This document shows, piece after piece, positions 38,165-47,667 of a stretch of DNA of 64,000 nt. This stretch comes from Streptomyces kanamyceticus. GTDB lineage: Bacteria > Actinomycetota > Actinomycetes > Streptomycetales > Streptomycetaceae. A model generated the notes under the pieces. It saw only the letters and a list, made by a program, of their open reading frames with translations, was not told the DNA's origin and ran no database searches. How positions within the stretch are numbered: the first letter of the stretch is position 1; each line of letters starts with the position of its first letter. The DNA is taken from positions 1,240,001-1,304,000 of the forward strand of contig NZ_CP023699.1 in assembly GCF_008704495.1 (NCBI RefSeq). Reading direction: 5' to 3'. Position numbers and translations under genes: made by a program.

Positions 38165-39967
38165 ATGGGGCACAGTGGTGCCGAGGGAAGCACGGGAAGT
38201 ACGCGACGGGGGTTCGTCGCGGGGGCCGCGGCGGTCGGCGGCGCGGCCGTGCTCGGCGTGGGGGCGGCGGCACTGCCCGCCGCGGCGGCCTCTTCCGGGG
38301 CGCCGCGGGCGAAGCAGTCCGTGGCCGTGCTCGGCGGCGGCGTGGCGGGCCTGACCGCCGCGCACGAACTGGCCGAACGCGGCTTCGCCGTCACGGTCTA
38401 CGAGCGCAGGGCCCTTGGCGGCAAGGCTCGCAGCATGGACGTACCGAACAGCGCGAAGGGCACCCGCAAGCCGCTGCCCGGCGAGCACGGCTTCCGCTTC
38501 ATCCCGGGGATCTACCACAACCTCCCCGACACGATGCGCCGCATCCCCTTCCCCGGGAACGCGAACGGCGTGTGGGACAACCTGGCGGCGCCCCGCGAGA
38601 TGTCGTTCGCGCGCACCGGGCGCGAGGACATCCGGATGCCGATCCCGTGGCCCGGCAGCGAGCCGGAGAAGCTCACGCTCGACGACATCGCGCGGGCGCT
38701 CACCGCGCTGCTCGACACCGCCTTCAACCTGCCGGGCCACGAGGTCGCGTACTTCGTGAACCGCGCCCTGGTCTTCCTGACCAGCTGCGACGAACGCCGC
38801 GACGACGACTGGGAGTCGACGCCCTGGTGGGAGTTCGTGCGCGCCGAGCGGATGTCGAAGGACTACCAGCGGATCCTCGCGATCGGCGTGACCCGCAACA
38901 TCGTGGCGACCAAGGCCGAGGTGGCCAGCACCCGTACGGTCGGCACGCTCGGCGAGGCCTTCGTCCTCAACGCGCTCGGCCAGGGCGCGGACGGCCCGCC
39001 CGACCGGATCCTGAACGCGCCGACGAACGAGGCGTGGATCGATCCGTGGGTGACTCATCTCAAGTCCCTCGGCGTGGAGTTCAAGATCGGCTGGACCGTG
39101 CGCGAGCTGGCGTTCGGCGGTGGGCGCATCACCAAGACCGTGATCGAGGACCCCGACGGCGCACGGCGTGACATCACCGCCGACCACTACGTCCAGGCGA
39201 TGCCCGTGGAGCACGCGCGCAAGACGTGGGGCCCCGAACTCAAGGCCGCCGACCCGCAGTTGGCGCGCTGCGACAAGCTGGAGACGGATTGGATGACGGG
39301 CATCCAGTTCTATCTGACGGAGCGTCCGCCCGTGGTGAAGGGCCACTTCAACTGCATCGACTCGCCCTGGTCGCTGACCGGCATCGCACAGGCGGGCCAC
39401 TGGCCCGAGCGCGACTTCCCCGCCGACTACGGCGACGGCGTCGCGGTCGAGTGCCTTTCGGTGGACATCTCCGAGTGGGACAAGCCGGGCATGCTGTACG
39501 GCAAGACGGCCAAGCAGTGCACCAGGGACGAGGTCGCCAAGGAGGTGTGGGCGCAGCTGAAGGCCGCGCTCAACGACACCGGCAAGACGGTGCTGAGCGA
39601 CAGCAAGCTGCACTCGTGGTTCCTGGACCCCGGCGTCGACGGCCTCGGCACCCCGAACCCGACCAACCAGGACCAGCTCCTCATCCACCCCGTGGGCACC
39701 CTGCACAACCGCCCGTCGGCCGCCACGAAGATCCCCAACCTCTTCCTCTCCGGTGACTACGTCTCCGTCGACATCGACCTGGCGACGATGGAGGGCGCCA
39801 ACGCGTCGGCCCGCCAGGCGGTCAACGCCCTGCTCCAGCGGGCCGGTTCGGACCAGAAGCCGTGCACGGTGACACCGCTGCACCGGGTCCCCGCGATCGA
39901 GCTGCTCAAGCGCCACGACCGCACCCGCTACCGGCTCGGTCTGCGCAACGCCCTGGATCTGGGCTGA
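38165..39967 (+). CDS. Exported FAD-dependent oxidoreductase (HpnE/phytoene-desaturase-like)
   Basis: The 600-residue protein begins with a Tat signal (STRRGFVAGAAAVGGAAVLG ... PAAAASSG). It then has the Rossmann motif VAVLGGGVAGLTAAHELAERGFAVTVYE with the two Gly-x-Gly turns and the GGKAR segment typical of the amine-oxidase/phytoene-desaturase superfamily. C-terminal NLFLSGDYVSVDIDLATMEGANASARQAV is the FAD-closing region. Related proteins include hydroxysqualene dehydroxylase, but the export signal argues for a different job, perhaps oxidation of a hydrophobic compound outside the cell. Its neighbours give no pathway. Confidence 0.72.
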   Translation: MGHSGAEGSTGSTRRGFVAGAAAVGGAAVLGVGAAALPAAAASSGAPRAKQSVAVLGGGVAGLTAAHELAERGFAVTVYERRALGGKARSMDVPNSAKGTRKPLPGEHGFRFIPGIYHNLPDTMRRIPFPGNANGVWDNLAAPREMSFARTGREDIRMPIPWPGSEPEKLTLDDIARALTALLDTAFNLPGHEVAYFVNRALVFLTSCDERRDDDWESTPWWEFVRAERMSKDYQRILAIGVTRNIVATKAEVASTRTVGTLGEAFVLNALGQGADGPPDRILNAPTNEAWIDPWVTHLKSLGVEFKIGWTVRELAFGGGRITKTVIEDPDGARRDITADHYVQAMPVEHARKTWGPELKAADPQLARCDKLETDWMTGIQFYLTERPPVVKGHFNCIDSPWSLTGIAQAGHWPERDFPADYGDGVAVECLSVDISEWDKPGMLYGKTAKQCTRDEVAKEVWAQLKAALNDTGKTVLSDSKLHSWFLDPGVDGLGTPNPTNQDQLLIHPVGTLHNRPSAATKIPNLFLSGDYVSVDIDLATMEGANASARQAVNALLQRAGSDQKPCTVTPLHRVPAIELLKRHDRTRYRLGLRNALDLG

Positions 39968-40005
39968 CGGGCTGCGAACGGACGCGTACGGGGTAGGACC
40001 TCCGC

Positions 40006-40950
40006 ATGAGACGGCGGACGCACACGCGGGTACGGGCCGGGGCGGCGGTGGCGATCGCGCTCGCCGCCCTGGTGTCCGGCTGCACGATCGAGCCGCACGG
40101 CGGGGCGGACGGCAAGCCGCCGGGCGGGGGCGACGGCGGAACCGTGCTCGCCGTGAAGATCGACAACGTGGGTCCCGCGCGTCCGCAGACCGGCATCGAC
40201 ACCGCGGACGTCATCTACGTCGAGCAGGTGGAGGCGGGCCTCAGCCGCCTGATGGCGGTCTTCGCCTCGCACGTGCCGGACGTGATCGGTCCGGTGCGCA
40301 GCGCACGCGAGACGGATCTCGAACTGCTGCGGCAGTTCGACGATCCGGTGCTCGCGTTCTCCGGGGCACAGTCGAAGCTGCTTCCGCTGATCGCCGACGC
40401 GCCGCTGCGGGCGCGGCCGCCGGGCAAGGCGCCCGGCGCCGCCTACTACCGGGGCGGCGGCAAGGCCGCACCGCACAACCTGTTCCTGCGTCCCGCCGAA
40501 CTGAAGGCCGCGCCGAGCGCGGGCGGCCTGGCCGGCACCGGGTTCCGGTTCGGCCCGCGCCCGGCGGGCGGCACGCCGGAGACCCGGCGCACGGTCCGCT
40601 TCCCCGCGGCCCGCTTCACCTTCGACTGGGTGGAGTACGAGGGGCGTTGGCGCATCGCGATGGACGGCGAGCGGGCCCGTACGTCCGCGGGCAAGGAACT
40701 CAGCGCGTCCACCGTCGTCGTGCAGTACGTGAAGGTCCGCGAGTCCCGCTTCCACGACCGCTCGGGCAACGTCTCCCCGTTCACCGAGACGGTGGGCTCG
40801 GGCAAGGCGCGGGTACTGCGGGACGGCCGGGCCTACGACGCGCGCTGGAAGCGGCCGACGGCCGAGGACGGCACGGAGTTCACGACGGCGGACGGCGCTC
40901 CGCTGCCGTTCGCCAAGGGGCAGGTGTGGGTGGTGTACGCGAAGGCCTGA
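40006..40950 (+). CDS. DUF3048 (YerB-like) lipoprotein
   Basis: The 314-residue protein has a lipoprotein signal ending LVSGC at about residue 26, a Gly-rich linker and a DUF3048 domain: VLAVKIDNVGPARPQTGIDTADVIYVEQVEAGLSRLMAVF and VIGPVRSARETDLELLRQFD, then a C-terminal beta domain (TFDWVEYEGRWRIAMDG). Function of YerB-like proteins is unknown; they are outer-face membrane proteins in Gram-positive bacteria. It is convergent with pcaV. Confidence 0.85.
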   Translation: MRRRTHTRVRAGAAVAIALAALVSGCTIEPHGGADGKPPGGGDGGTVLAVKIDNVGPARPQTGIDTADVIYVEQVEAGLSRLMAVFASHVPDVIGPVRSARETDLELLRQFDDPVLAFSGAQSKLLPLIADAPLRARPPGKAPGAAYYRGGGKAAPHNLFLRPAELKAAPSAGGLAGTGFRFGPRPAGGTPETRRTVRFPAARFTFDWVEYEGRWRIAMDGERARTSAGKELSASTVVVQYVKVRESRFHDRSGNVSPFTETVGSGKARVLRDGRAYDARWKRPTAEDGTEFTTADGAPLPFAKGQVWVVYAKA

Positions 40951-40995
40951 GCGCGGGGTCGCTGTCGGCGCGCCGAGGGCCGGTCAGCCCCGCGC
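40951..40995. terminator. Terminator between DUF3048 gene and pcaV
   Basis: GCGCGGGG (40951-40958) pairs with CCCCGCGC (40988-40995), with a nested TCGGCGCGCCGA palindrome in the loop. It overlaps the pcaV 3' end and serves both convergent genes. Confidence 0.6.
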
Positions 40996-41451
40996 GGCCG
41001 CCGCCGGTTCGCCCGGGTTGCGCAGCCCCTCCGCCGCGTCCGCGACCCGCTGGATCAGATCGAAGAACACGCCCTGCTCGTCCGCCGAGAGCGGCGCGAG
41101 GAAGACCTGGTTCATCCGCGCCGTCCGCAGGGTCAGCTTGCGGTGCGTGCGCACGCCGTCGTCGGTGAGGCGCAGCAGATAGCGCCGTCCGTCGCGCGCG
41201 TCGCGGACCTTGTCGAGCAGTCCGCGCCGGATCAGCCTGCTGATGACCTCGGCGACCGTCGAGCGGTCGAGCCCCACCCGCTCCCCCACGGTCCGCTGGT
41301 CGAGGCCGGGTTCGGCGACCAGGGCGTTGAGCACGGCGAACTGGGGCGAGGTGATCTCCTCGGAGACCATCGTGTTCCACAGGAGGTAGTGCGCCTGCTG
41401 CAGCCGCCGGGCCAGATGCCCGGGGTGGGTGGCAAGGTCCACCGCGGCCAT
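40984..41451 (-). CDS. pcaV: MarR family repressor of protocatechuate catabolism
   Basis: The 155-residue MarR protein closely resembles PcaV of S. coelicolor. Its N-terminus HPGHLARRLQQAHYLLWN includes Arg15, reported as essential for protocatechuate sensing, followed by the winged helix (ITSPQFAVLNALVAEPGLDQRTVGERVGLDRSTVAEVISRL and the DARDGRRYLLRLTDDG wing). It represses the divergent pca operon until protocatechuate binds. ATG 41451 follows AAGGAGG. Two TCAGTGCACTGA-like dyads in the intergenic space are its likely sites. Confidence 0.92.
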   Translation of the reverse strand: MAAVDLATHPGHLARRLQQAHYLLWNTMVSEEITSPQFAVLNALVAEPGLDQRTVGERVGLDRSTVAEVISRLIRRGLLDKVRDARDGRRYLLRLTDDGVRTHRKLTLRTARMNQVFLAPLSADEQGVFFDLIQRVADAAEGLRNPGEPAAAARG

Positions 41452-41473
41452 GAGGGCCTCCTTCGTACTTTCG

Positions 41474-41485
41474 TCGGTGCACTGA
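41474..41485. promoter_or_regulatory. PcaV operator 1 (near pcaV)
   Basis: TCGGTGCACTGA, a 12-base dyad with one mismatch from TCAGTGCACTGA, lies 22 bases upstream of the pcaV start. Its close resemblance to the second site at 41562 supports a shared binder. Confidence 0.6.
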
Positions 41486-41561
41486 ACGATACTCGGCCCC
41501 GGCCGTCTCCGTTACCTGCCCTTGCCATGCAGTTCGCCAGCTCCTAGTCTCACCCGAATAG

Positions 41562-41573
41562 TCAGTGCCCTGA
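41562..41573. promoter_or_regulatory. PcaV operator 2 (near pcaI)
   Basis: TCAGTGCCCTGA, a 12-base dyad with one mismatch from TCAGTGCACTGA, lies 39 bases before the pcaI start. The two operator centres are 88 bases apart. Confidence 0.6.
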
Positions 41574-41612
41574 GTAATTGATGACGGGGGCACGAGGAGA
41601 GGGGCCGCACGG

Positions 41613-42368
41613 ATGGACAAGGTGGTGGCCACGGCCGCCGACGCGGTGGCCGACGCCGGGGACGGCGCGTCGTTCGCGGTCGGCGGCTTCGGCCTGAGCG
41701 GGGTGCCGAACGAGTTGATACGGGCGCTGCACGCGGCGGGCGTCACGGATCTGCACGTGGTGTCCAACAACTGCGGGGCGATGGACTCCGGACTCGCGGT
41801 ACTGCTCTCGGCGGGCCGGATCGCCCGCGTGACCGGCTCCTACATCGGCGCCAACAAAGAATTCGCCCGCCAGTACCTGGGCGGCGAGCTGGAGGTCGAG
41901 ATGATCCCCCAGGGCACCCTCGCCGAGCGGCTGCGGGCGGGCGGCACGGGCATCCCCGCCTTCTACACCCCGGCCGGGGTCGGCACCCAGGTCGCCGACG
42001 GCGGACTGCCCTGGCGCTACGACGGCGCGGGCGGGGTCCAGGTGGCTTCGCCGCCCAAGGAGGTACGCGAGTTCGACGGCACGGAGTACGTCCTGGAGCA
42101 CGGCATCCGCACCGACTTCGCCCTCGTCCGGGCGGCTAAGGGCGACCGGCACGGCAACCTCGTCTTCGCCAGGTCCGCACGGAACTTCAACCCCCTGGCC
42201 GCGATGGCGGGCCGGGTGACGATCGCCGAGGTCGAGGAGCTCGTGGAGCCGGGCGCGATCGACCCCGACGAAGTGCAGCTGCCCGGGATCTTCGTGCAGC
42301 GGGTCCTCGCGCTCACCCCCGAGCAGGCCGCCGACAAGGGCATCGAGAAGCGGACGGTGAGCAGCTGA
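41613..42368 (+). CDS. pcaI: 3-oxoadipate CoA-transferase subunit A
   Basis: The 251-residue alpha subunit transfers CoA from succinyl-CoA to 3-oxoadipate, near the end of the protocatechuate branch. Family I CoA-transferase motifs are present: [19 protein letters not shown] (glycine loop), [17 protein letters not shown] and [25 protein letters not shown]. It is the first gene of pcaIJHGBL and overlaps pcaJ by one base (TGATG). Confidence 0.93.
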   Translation: MDKVVATAADAVADAGDGASFAVGGFGLSGVPNELIRALHAAGVTDLHVVSNNCGAMDSGLAVLLSAGRIARVTGSYIGANKEFARQYLGGELEVEMIPQGTLAERLRAGGTGIPAFYTPAGVGTQVADGGLPWRYDGAGGVQVASPPKEVREFDGTEYVLEHGIRTDFALVRAAKGDRHGNLVFARSARNFNPLAAMAGRVTIAEVEELVEPGAIDPDEVQLPGIFVQRVLALTPEQAADKGIEKRTVSS

Positions 42369-43039
42369 TGGCCTGGACCCGTGAGGAGATGGCCGCGCGG
42401 GCGGCCCGCGAGCTGCGCGACGGCCAGTACGTGAACCTCGGCATCGGCCTGCCGACGCTGATCCCCAACCATCTGCCGCCGGGCGTCGAAGTGGTCCTCG
42501 AATCCGAGAACGGCATCCTCGGCGTGGGCCCCTACCCCACCGAGGACGAGGTCGACCCCGATCTGATCAACGCGGGCAAGGAGACCGTGACCGTCCTGCC
42601 CGGCGCCTCCTACTTCGACTCCGCGCTCTCCTTCGGGATGATCCGCGGCGGCCACATCGACGTCGCCGTCCTGGGCGCGATGCAGGTCTCCGCGCGCGGG
42701 GACCTCGCCAACTGGGCGGTTCCCGGCAAGATGATCACGGGGATCGGCGGGGCGATGGACCTCGTGCACGGCGCCCGTACGGTCATCGTCGTCATGGCGC
42801 ACACCACCAAGGACGGCGCCCCGAAGATCCTCGACGAGTGTGCGCTGCCGCTCACCGGCAAGGCGTGTGTCGACCGGATCATCACCGACCTCGGCGTACT
42901 CGACGTCACCGGACACGGCCTCGAACTGGTCGAGACGGCGCCCGGTGTCCCCGTCGAGGAGATCACGGAAAGGACCGCCGCGAAGGTCCACGTCCCCGAA
43001 GGTCCCGCACTCCCCGCCACACGGAGCCGCACGCGATGA
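42368..43039 (+). CDS. pcaJ: 3-oxoadipate CoA-transferase subunit B
   Basis: The 223-residue beta subunit has the catalytic glutamate motif [15 protein letters not shown], the GRHxD-like [15 protein letters not shown] and GMGGAMDL-type [11 protein letters not shown] segments. It forms the active enzyme with PcaI. It overlaps pcaH by four bases (ATGA). Confidence 0.93.
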   Translation: MAWTREEMAARAARELRDGQYVNLGIGLPTLIPNHLPPGVEVVLESENGILGVGPYPTEDEVDPDLINAGKETVTVLPGASYFDSALSFGMIRGGHIDVAVLGAMQVSARGDLANWAVPGKMITGIGGAMDLVHGARTVIVVMAHTTKDGAPKILDECALPLTGKACVDRIITDLGVLDVTGHGLELVETAPGVPVEEITERTAAKVHVPEGPALPATRSRTR

Positions 43040-43839
43040 CGACGACCACACAGTCCCAGTCCCAGTCCCCGCCCCCTTCGCAGCCCTTGCCCGACGGGCT
43101 CGACCAGCGCGCGATCGACGCCGAGGTCGCCGCCGCCCAGTCGGCCGCGGCCCCCGGCAGCCACCCGCCGCGCGACTACCCGCCCTACCGCAGCAGCCAC
43201 TTCCGTCACCCCAAGCAGCCCCTGATACCGGTCCGCGACCCCGAGGCGGTGGAGCTGACAGGACCGGCCTTCGGCGTCACCGACGTCACGGCCCTGGACC
43301 GCGACCTCACCCGCCAGCACCAGGGCGAGCCGCTCGGTGAGCGGATCACCGTGAGCGGCCGGGTCCTGGACCGCGAAGGGCGGCCCGTGCGCGGCCAGTT
43401 GGTCGAGCTGTGGCAGGCCAACGCCTCCGGCCGCTACGCCCACCAGTTGGACCAGCACCCGGCGCCCCTCGACCCGAACTTCACGGGCTTCGGCCGCTGT
43501 CTGACCGACGACACCGGGGCGTACTCCTTCACGACGATCAAGCCGGGCGCCTACCCGTGGCGCAATCACGTCAACGCCTGGCGCCCCGCCCACCTCCACT
43601 TCTCGCTCTTCGGCGCCGCGTTCACCCAGCGCCTGGTCACCCAGATGTACTTCCCCGGGGACCCGCTCTTCCCGTACGACCCCGTGCTGCGGTCGGTGAC
43701 GGACGACTCCGCGCGGCAGCGGCTCGTCAGCGCCTACGACCACGACCTGTCCGTGCCCGAGTGGTCGCTCGGCTACCGCTGGGACATCGTCCTCGACGGC
43801 CCGTCCGCGACGCTCTTCGAGGAAGGCGAGCACCACTGA
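43036..43839 (+). CDS. pcaH: Protocatechuate 3,4-dioxygenase beta subunit
   Basis: The 267-residue beta subunit of the intradiol dioxygenase opens protocatechuate to 3-carboxy-cis,cis-muconate. It carries the iron ligands: Tyr residues in the GRYAHQ and GAYPWRNH regions and the His pair in [12 protein letters not shown]. The N-terminus has a [12 protein letters not shown] low-complexity stretch not usual in the family, encoded by short CAGTCC repeats. It overlaps pcaG by one base. Confidence 0.93.
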   Translation: MTTTTQSQSQSPPPSQPLPDGLDQRAIDAEVAAAQSAAAPGSHPPRDYPPYRSSHFRHPKQPLIPVRDPEAVELTGPAFGVTDVTALDRDLTRQHQGEPLGERITVSGRVLDREGRPVRGQLVELWQANASGRYAHQLDQHPAPLDPNFTGFGRCLTDDTGAYSFTTIKPGAYPWRNHVNAWRPAHLHFSLFGAAFTQRLVTQMYFPGDPLFPYDPVLRSVTDDSARQRLVSAYDHDLSVPEWSLGYRWDIVLDGPSATLFEEGEHH

Positions 43840-44399
43840 TGCCGCACGCCCACGCCCCCACGCCCTCGCAGACCGTCGGGCCCTTCTACGGCTACGCGCT
43901 GCCCTTCCCGGGCGGCGGCGAGGTCGCGCCCGCCGGGCACGCCGACACGATCACCCTGCACGGCTATGTGTTCGACGGAGCCGGGCAGCCCGTCCCCGAC
44001 GCCCTGATCGAGACCTGGCAGCCCGCCCCTGACTGCTCGCGCACGGGCGCGCCCGGGTCGCTGCGGCACGATCCCGTCACCGGACGGGTGATCGGCAGGG
44101 ACGGCGTCGCGTTCACCGGGTTCGGCCGGGTGCCGACCGACGCGGACGGCCACTGGGCCGTGCGGACGATGCCGCCCGGCGGCGTCTCGTACGTCTCGGT
44201 CGCCGTCTTCGCGCGCGGGCTGCTCCATCACCTGTACACGCGCGCGTACTTGGTGGACGAGCCCGGTGACGCGCTACTCGGCTCGCTCGACGCGGAGCGG
44301 CGATCGACACTGATCGCGCGGAGCGAGACGGCACGCACCTACCGCTTCGACATCCGCCTCCAGGGGGCGGACGAGACCGTGTTCCTGGAGTTCGGGTGA
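43839..44399 (+). CDS. pcaG: Protocatechuate 3,4-dioxygenase alpha subunit
   Basis: The 186-residue alpha subunit is homologous to PcaH but lacks the iron ligands and completes the active site. Landmarks are SQTVGPFYGYALPF at the start, GYVFDGAGQPVPDALIETWQ and FTGFGRVPTDADGHWAVRTM. It ends overlapping pcaB by four bases (GTGA). Confidence 0.92.
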   Translation: MPHAHAPTPSQTVGPFYGYALPFPGGGEVAPAGHADTITLHGYVFDGAGQPVPDALIETWQPAPDCSRTGAPGSLRHDPVTGRVIGRDGVAFTGFGRVPTDADGHWAVRTMPPGGVSYVSVAVFARGLLHHLYTRAYLVDEPGDALLGSLDAERRSTLIARSETARTYRFDIRLQGADETVFLEFG

Positions 44400-45745
44400 G
44401 CGGGCTCCTCTCCCCCGCCACCGCGGGTTCGGCCGCCGAGGCGGCGACGTCCGACGCGGCTTTCCTCCAGGCGCTCCTGGACGCCGAGGCCGCGCTGGCC
44501 CTCGCCCAGGCGGCGGTGGGCGTCGCACCCGCGGAGGCCGCCGCGGCCATCACGGACGCGGCCCGCGACGCGGCCCGCTTCGACCTCCGTGACATCGCGC
44601 TGCGCGCGCGGGACGGCGGCAATCCGGTGATCCCGCTGGTCGCGGACCTGACGGCGGCGGTGCCCGAATCGGCGGCGCCCTACGTCCACCGGGGCGCGAC
44701 CAGCCAGGACATCCTGGACACGGCGGCCATGCTGGTCGCCGCGCGGACCCTGGACCTGATCCTCGCGGACCTGGCCCGCACGGCCCATGCGACGGCGTGC
44801 CTCGCCTCGACCCACCGGGACACCCCGATGCCGGGCCGCACCCTGACCCAGCACGCGGTCCCGACGACCTTCGGCCTCAAGGCGGCGGGCTGGCGCTCAC
44901 TGACGCTCGACGCGCGGGACCGGCTGCGGGCGGTACGCGATTCACTGCCCGTTCAACTGGGCGGCGCGGCAGGGACGTTGGCCGCGATCGGCGTCTACGG
45001 AGAGGGCGGTGACGGCAGCGACCCGGCACTGCGAGTACTCACCGCGTACGCCGCTCAGCTGGCGCTCCGCGAACCCGCCCTGCCCTGGCACACCCTCCGG
45101 ACGCCCGTCGCCGATCTCGCGGCCGCGCTCGCCTTCGCCGCCGGTGCGCTCGGCAAGGCCGGGGCCGACGTGCTCACCCTGTCCCGTACCGAGATCGGCG
45201 AGGTGTCCGAGGGCGCGGGCGGCGGGTCGTCGGCCATGCCCCACAAGGCCAATCCCGTCCGCGCCACGCTCGTCGTCGCGGCCGCGCGGCGCGCGCCGGG
45301 GCTCGCGGGGACGCTCCTTGGGTCGCTGGTCGCGCAGGACGAGCGGCCCGCGGGGGCCTGGCACGCCGAGTGGGAGCCGCTTCGGGAGCTGTTGTGCCTG
45401 GTCGGCGGCGCGGCACGCGCCGCCGCGGAGCTCACGGAGGGGCTGCGCGTGCACCCGGAGGCGATGCGCGAGAATCTGGGCCTGACCGGTGGCCTCATCG
45501 TCTCCGAGCGCCTCGCGGCCGAGCTGACTCCGCTGCTCGGCAGGGCCCGCGCGAAGGCGGTGCTGACCGAGGCGGCACGGCGTACCCGCGCCGAAGGCCG
45601 TCCGCTCGCCGAGGTACTGGCCGACGAACCGGCGCTGCGCGGCCTCGGCCCCGATGCCACCCTCGACTTCGACGAACTCACCGACCCCGCCCGCTACACC
45701 GGCTCCGCGGGAGCCCTCACCGACCGTGCCCTGGAGCGACGTTGA
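44396..45745 (+). CDS. pcaB: 3-carboxy-cis,cis-muconate cycloisomerase
   Basis: The 449-residue protein belongs to the fumarase/aspartase superfamily. The family signature is SEGAGGGSSAMPHKANPV, and the TSQD segment (HRGATSQDILDTAAML) is the second conserved region. It converts 3-carboxymuconate to 4-carboxymuconolactone. GTG start overlaps pcaG; the stop overlaps the pcaL TTG start. Confidence 0.92.
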   Translation: MSGLLSPATAGSAAEAATSDAAFLQALLDAEAALALAQAAVGVAPAEAAAAITDAARDAARFDLRDIALRARDGGNPVIPLVADLTAAVPESAAPYVHRGATSQDILDTAAMLVAARTLDLILADLARTAHATACLASTHRDTPMPGRTLTQHAVPTTFGLKAAGWRSLTLDARDRLRAVRDSLPVQLGGAAGTLAAIGVYGEGGDGSDPALRVLTAYAAQLALREPALPWHTLRTPVADLAAALAFAAGALGKAGADVLTLSRTEIGEVSEGAGGGSSAMPHKANPVRATLVVAAARRAPGLAGTLLGSLVAQDERPAGAWHAEWEPLRELLCLVGGAARAAAELTEGLRVHPEAMRENLGLTGGLIVSERLAAELTPLLGRARAKAVLTEAARRTRAEGRPLAEVLADEPALRGLGPDATLDFDELTDPARYTGSAGALTDRALERR

Positions 45746-46890
45746 GCAGTGCACCCCACCGCAGGATTCCGCACCACACGATCGAGGGCCCGGGCACCGC
45801 GCCACCGTTGATCCTCGGCCCTTCTCTCGGCACCTCCACCGCCCTGTGGGACGCCGTGGCGCCCGAACTCGCCACCTCCCACCGGGTGGTGCGCTGGGAC
45901 CTGCCGGGACACGGCGGCTCACCGGCGGATCTGATCGGTCCCGGCGCGACGGTCGCCGACCTCGCGGAGCTCGTTCTCGCCCTCGCCGACGCGCTGGGCA
46001 TCGACCGCTTCGCGTACGCGGGCGTCTCCCTCGGCGGCGCCGTCGGACTGCACCTCGCGGTCCGGCATCCACGGCGCGTGGCGAGCCTCGCGGTGATCTG
46101 CTCGTCGGCGCACTTCGGCGGCGAACGGCCCTGGCGGGACCGGGCCGAACTGGTGCGCCGCGACGGCCTGGCCGCGCTGGCTGAGTCCGCGCCCGAGCGG
46201 TGGTTCACTACCGGGTTCACCGTGCCCGCCCTGGTCGCCGACCACCGCGCGGCCGACCCGGCGGGCTACGCCGCGTGCTGCGACGCCCTCGCCGCGTTCG
46301 ACGTCCGGGAGCGGCTGCCCGCGATCACCGCGCCCACGCTGGTCGTCGCGGGACGCGAGGATCCCGCGACGCCGCCCGCCCACGCGCGGGAGATCGCCGA
46401 CGGGGTGCCGGGGGCCTCGCTCATCGAGTTCGCGGGTGCCTCGCACCTGGCACCCGCGGAGCGCCCCGACGCCGTGACCGCCGCGCTGCGCACGCACTTC
46501 GCGGGTCCCGCGGCGCGGGGAACGGCCGTGCGGCGCGAGGTGCTCGGCGACGCCCATGTGGACCGTGCGCAGGCCGACACCACGCCCCTGACCGCCCGCT
46601 TCCAGGACTTCATCTCCCGCTACGCGTGGGGCGAGATCTGGACCGATCCGACGCTCACGCGCCGCGAGCGCAGCATGGTCACCATGACCGCGCTGGTCGC
46701 GCACGGACACCTGGACGAGCTGGCCCTGCACGTCCGCGCGGCCCGCCGCAACGGGCTCACGCCCGAGGAGATCGGCGCGGTGCTGCTGCAGACGGGCGTG
46801 TACTGCGGGGTACCCGCGGCCAACGCGGCGTTCGCGGTGGCGCGTCGGGTCTTCGACGAGGACGGCACCGACGGGGGTCAGACCGCGTAG
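45742..46890 (+). CDS. pcaL: Fused 3-oxoadipate enol-lactonase / 4-carboxymuconolactone decarboxylase
   Basis: The 382-residue fusion starts with TTG 45742, overlapping the pcaB stop, with GGAG upstream. Residues 1-255 are an alpha/beta hydrolase (nucleophile elbow GVSLGGAVG, catalytic His in GASHLAPAERP), matching PcaD. Residues 265-382 are a carboxymuconolactone decarboxylase domain (RRERSMVTMTALVAHGHLDELALH, VLLQTGVYCGVPAANAAF), matching PcaC. It performs two consecutive steps. The last 13 bases overlap the convergent TetR gene. Confidence 0.93.
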   Translation: MSSAPHRRIPHHTIEGPGTAPPLILGPSLGTSTALWDAVAPELATSHRVVRWDLPGHGGSPADLIGPGATVADLAELVLALADALGIDRFAYAGVSLGGAVGLHLAVRHPRRVASLAVICSSAHFGGERPWRDRAELVRRDGLAALAESAPERWFTTGFTVPALVADHRAADPAGYAACCDALAAFDVRERLPAITAPTLVVAGREDPATPPAHAREIADGVPGASLIEFAGASHLAPAERPDAVTAALRTHFAGPAARGTAVRREVLGDAHVDRAQADTTPLTARFQDFISRYAWGEIWTDPTLTRRERSMVTMTALVAHGHLDELALHVRAARRNGLTPEEIGAVLLQTGVYCGVPAANAAFAVARRVFDEDGTDGGQTA

Positions 46891-47537
46891 TACCCGAGGA
46901 ACATGTCGACACCGGCGACGATCAGACGCTCCGTCAGATCGTCGCTGACGTCCGTCCCGTACGAGCCGAAGACCAGATGCGGGAAGACCAGCAGCGAGTA
47001 GAGCTGGATGACGGCGGCCTCGGTGTCGGGGACGGCCAGGCGCCCCTGCTCGGCGAGTTCGCGCAACGCCCCCGCCACCGCCGGGTGGTGGCTCTCGGGG
47101 CCGTGGTGTTCCCACGCCTTGCCGAGCGAGGGGAATCGGTGGATCTCGCGGGCCACGAGCTGCCGCAGGGCGTTCATGTCCTGGTCGGTGCGGACGGCGT
47201 CGACCCAGGCGCGGGCGGCGGCGAGGAAGGCCTCGCGCAGGTCGTCGGCGCGCGTGAGCCCTTCGAGCGCGGCCGCCGATGACGAGGCGGCGAGGGGCTC
47301 ATCGAGCGCGCCCGCGATCACCGCTGTGAACAGCGCTTCCTTGCTGCCGAAGTGGTTGTAGACCGTCACCTTGGAGACGCCCGCCTCGGCGGCGATGGCG
47401 TCCATCCCGACGCCGAAGCCGTCGCGCAGGAACAGCGTCCGCGCGGCCGCGACGATGGCTTCCCGCTTGCGCTCGGCGCGGGCCCCGGTGGGCAGGGCCC
47501 GGGCGGTCCGCTCGGCGCCGTCCGACTTCGCACTCAT
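46878..47537 (-). CDS. TetR family repressor of the adjacent MFS gene
   Basis: The 219-residue regulator (from ATG 47537; GTG 47546 is an alternative) has a TetR DNA-binding domain: REAIVAAARTLFLRDGFGVGMDAIAAEAGVSKVTVYNHFGSKEALF. The C-terminal ligand domain resembles the TetR_C_33/AefR type (VAREIHRFPSLGKAWEHHGP, a pattern also seen in multidrug regulators). It is divergent from an EmrB-type exporter with two tandem operators between them. Confidence 0.9.
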   Translation of the reverse strand: MSAKSDGAERTARALPTGARAERKREAIVAAARTLFLRDGFGVGMDAIAAEAGVSKVTVYNHFGSKEALFTAVIAGALDEPLAASSSAAALEGLTRADDLREAFLAAARAWVDAVRTDQDMNALRQLVAREIHRFPSLGKAWEHHGPESHHPAVAGALRELAEQGRLAVPDTEAAVIQLYSLLVFPHLVFGSYGTDVSDDLTERLIVAGVDMFLGYYAV

Positions 47538-47559
47538 GGACCGCACTTTAGCAGCGACC

Positions 47560-47603
47560 TGAACTGAACAGTTGAGTTCACATGAACTGCACCGTACAGT
47601 TCA
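47560..47603. promoter_or_regulatory. Two tandem TetR operators
   Basis: Site 1 (47560-47580) is TGAACT-n-AAC-n-GTT-n-AGTTCA, and site 2 (47583-47603) is TGAACTG-N7-CAGTTCA. Both are 21 bases long with centres 23 bases apart. They fill the gap between the TetR and MFS genes, so one regulator bound twice could repress both. Confidence 0.8.
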
Positions 47604-47667
47604 CGAGCGTGAGGCGGCCGGACAACCGGTCCGCCCGGACAGCCGACCGACCCTGGGGGAACCCGCC

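Noticed and set aside
46200-47282. Open frame continuing rightward past pcaL
   Set aside because: Shadow of pcaL and of the convergent TetR gene; Arg/Gly-rich and without domains.
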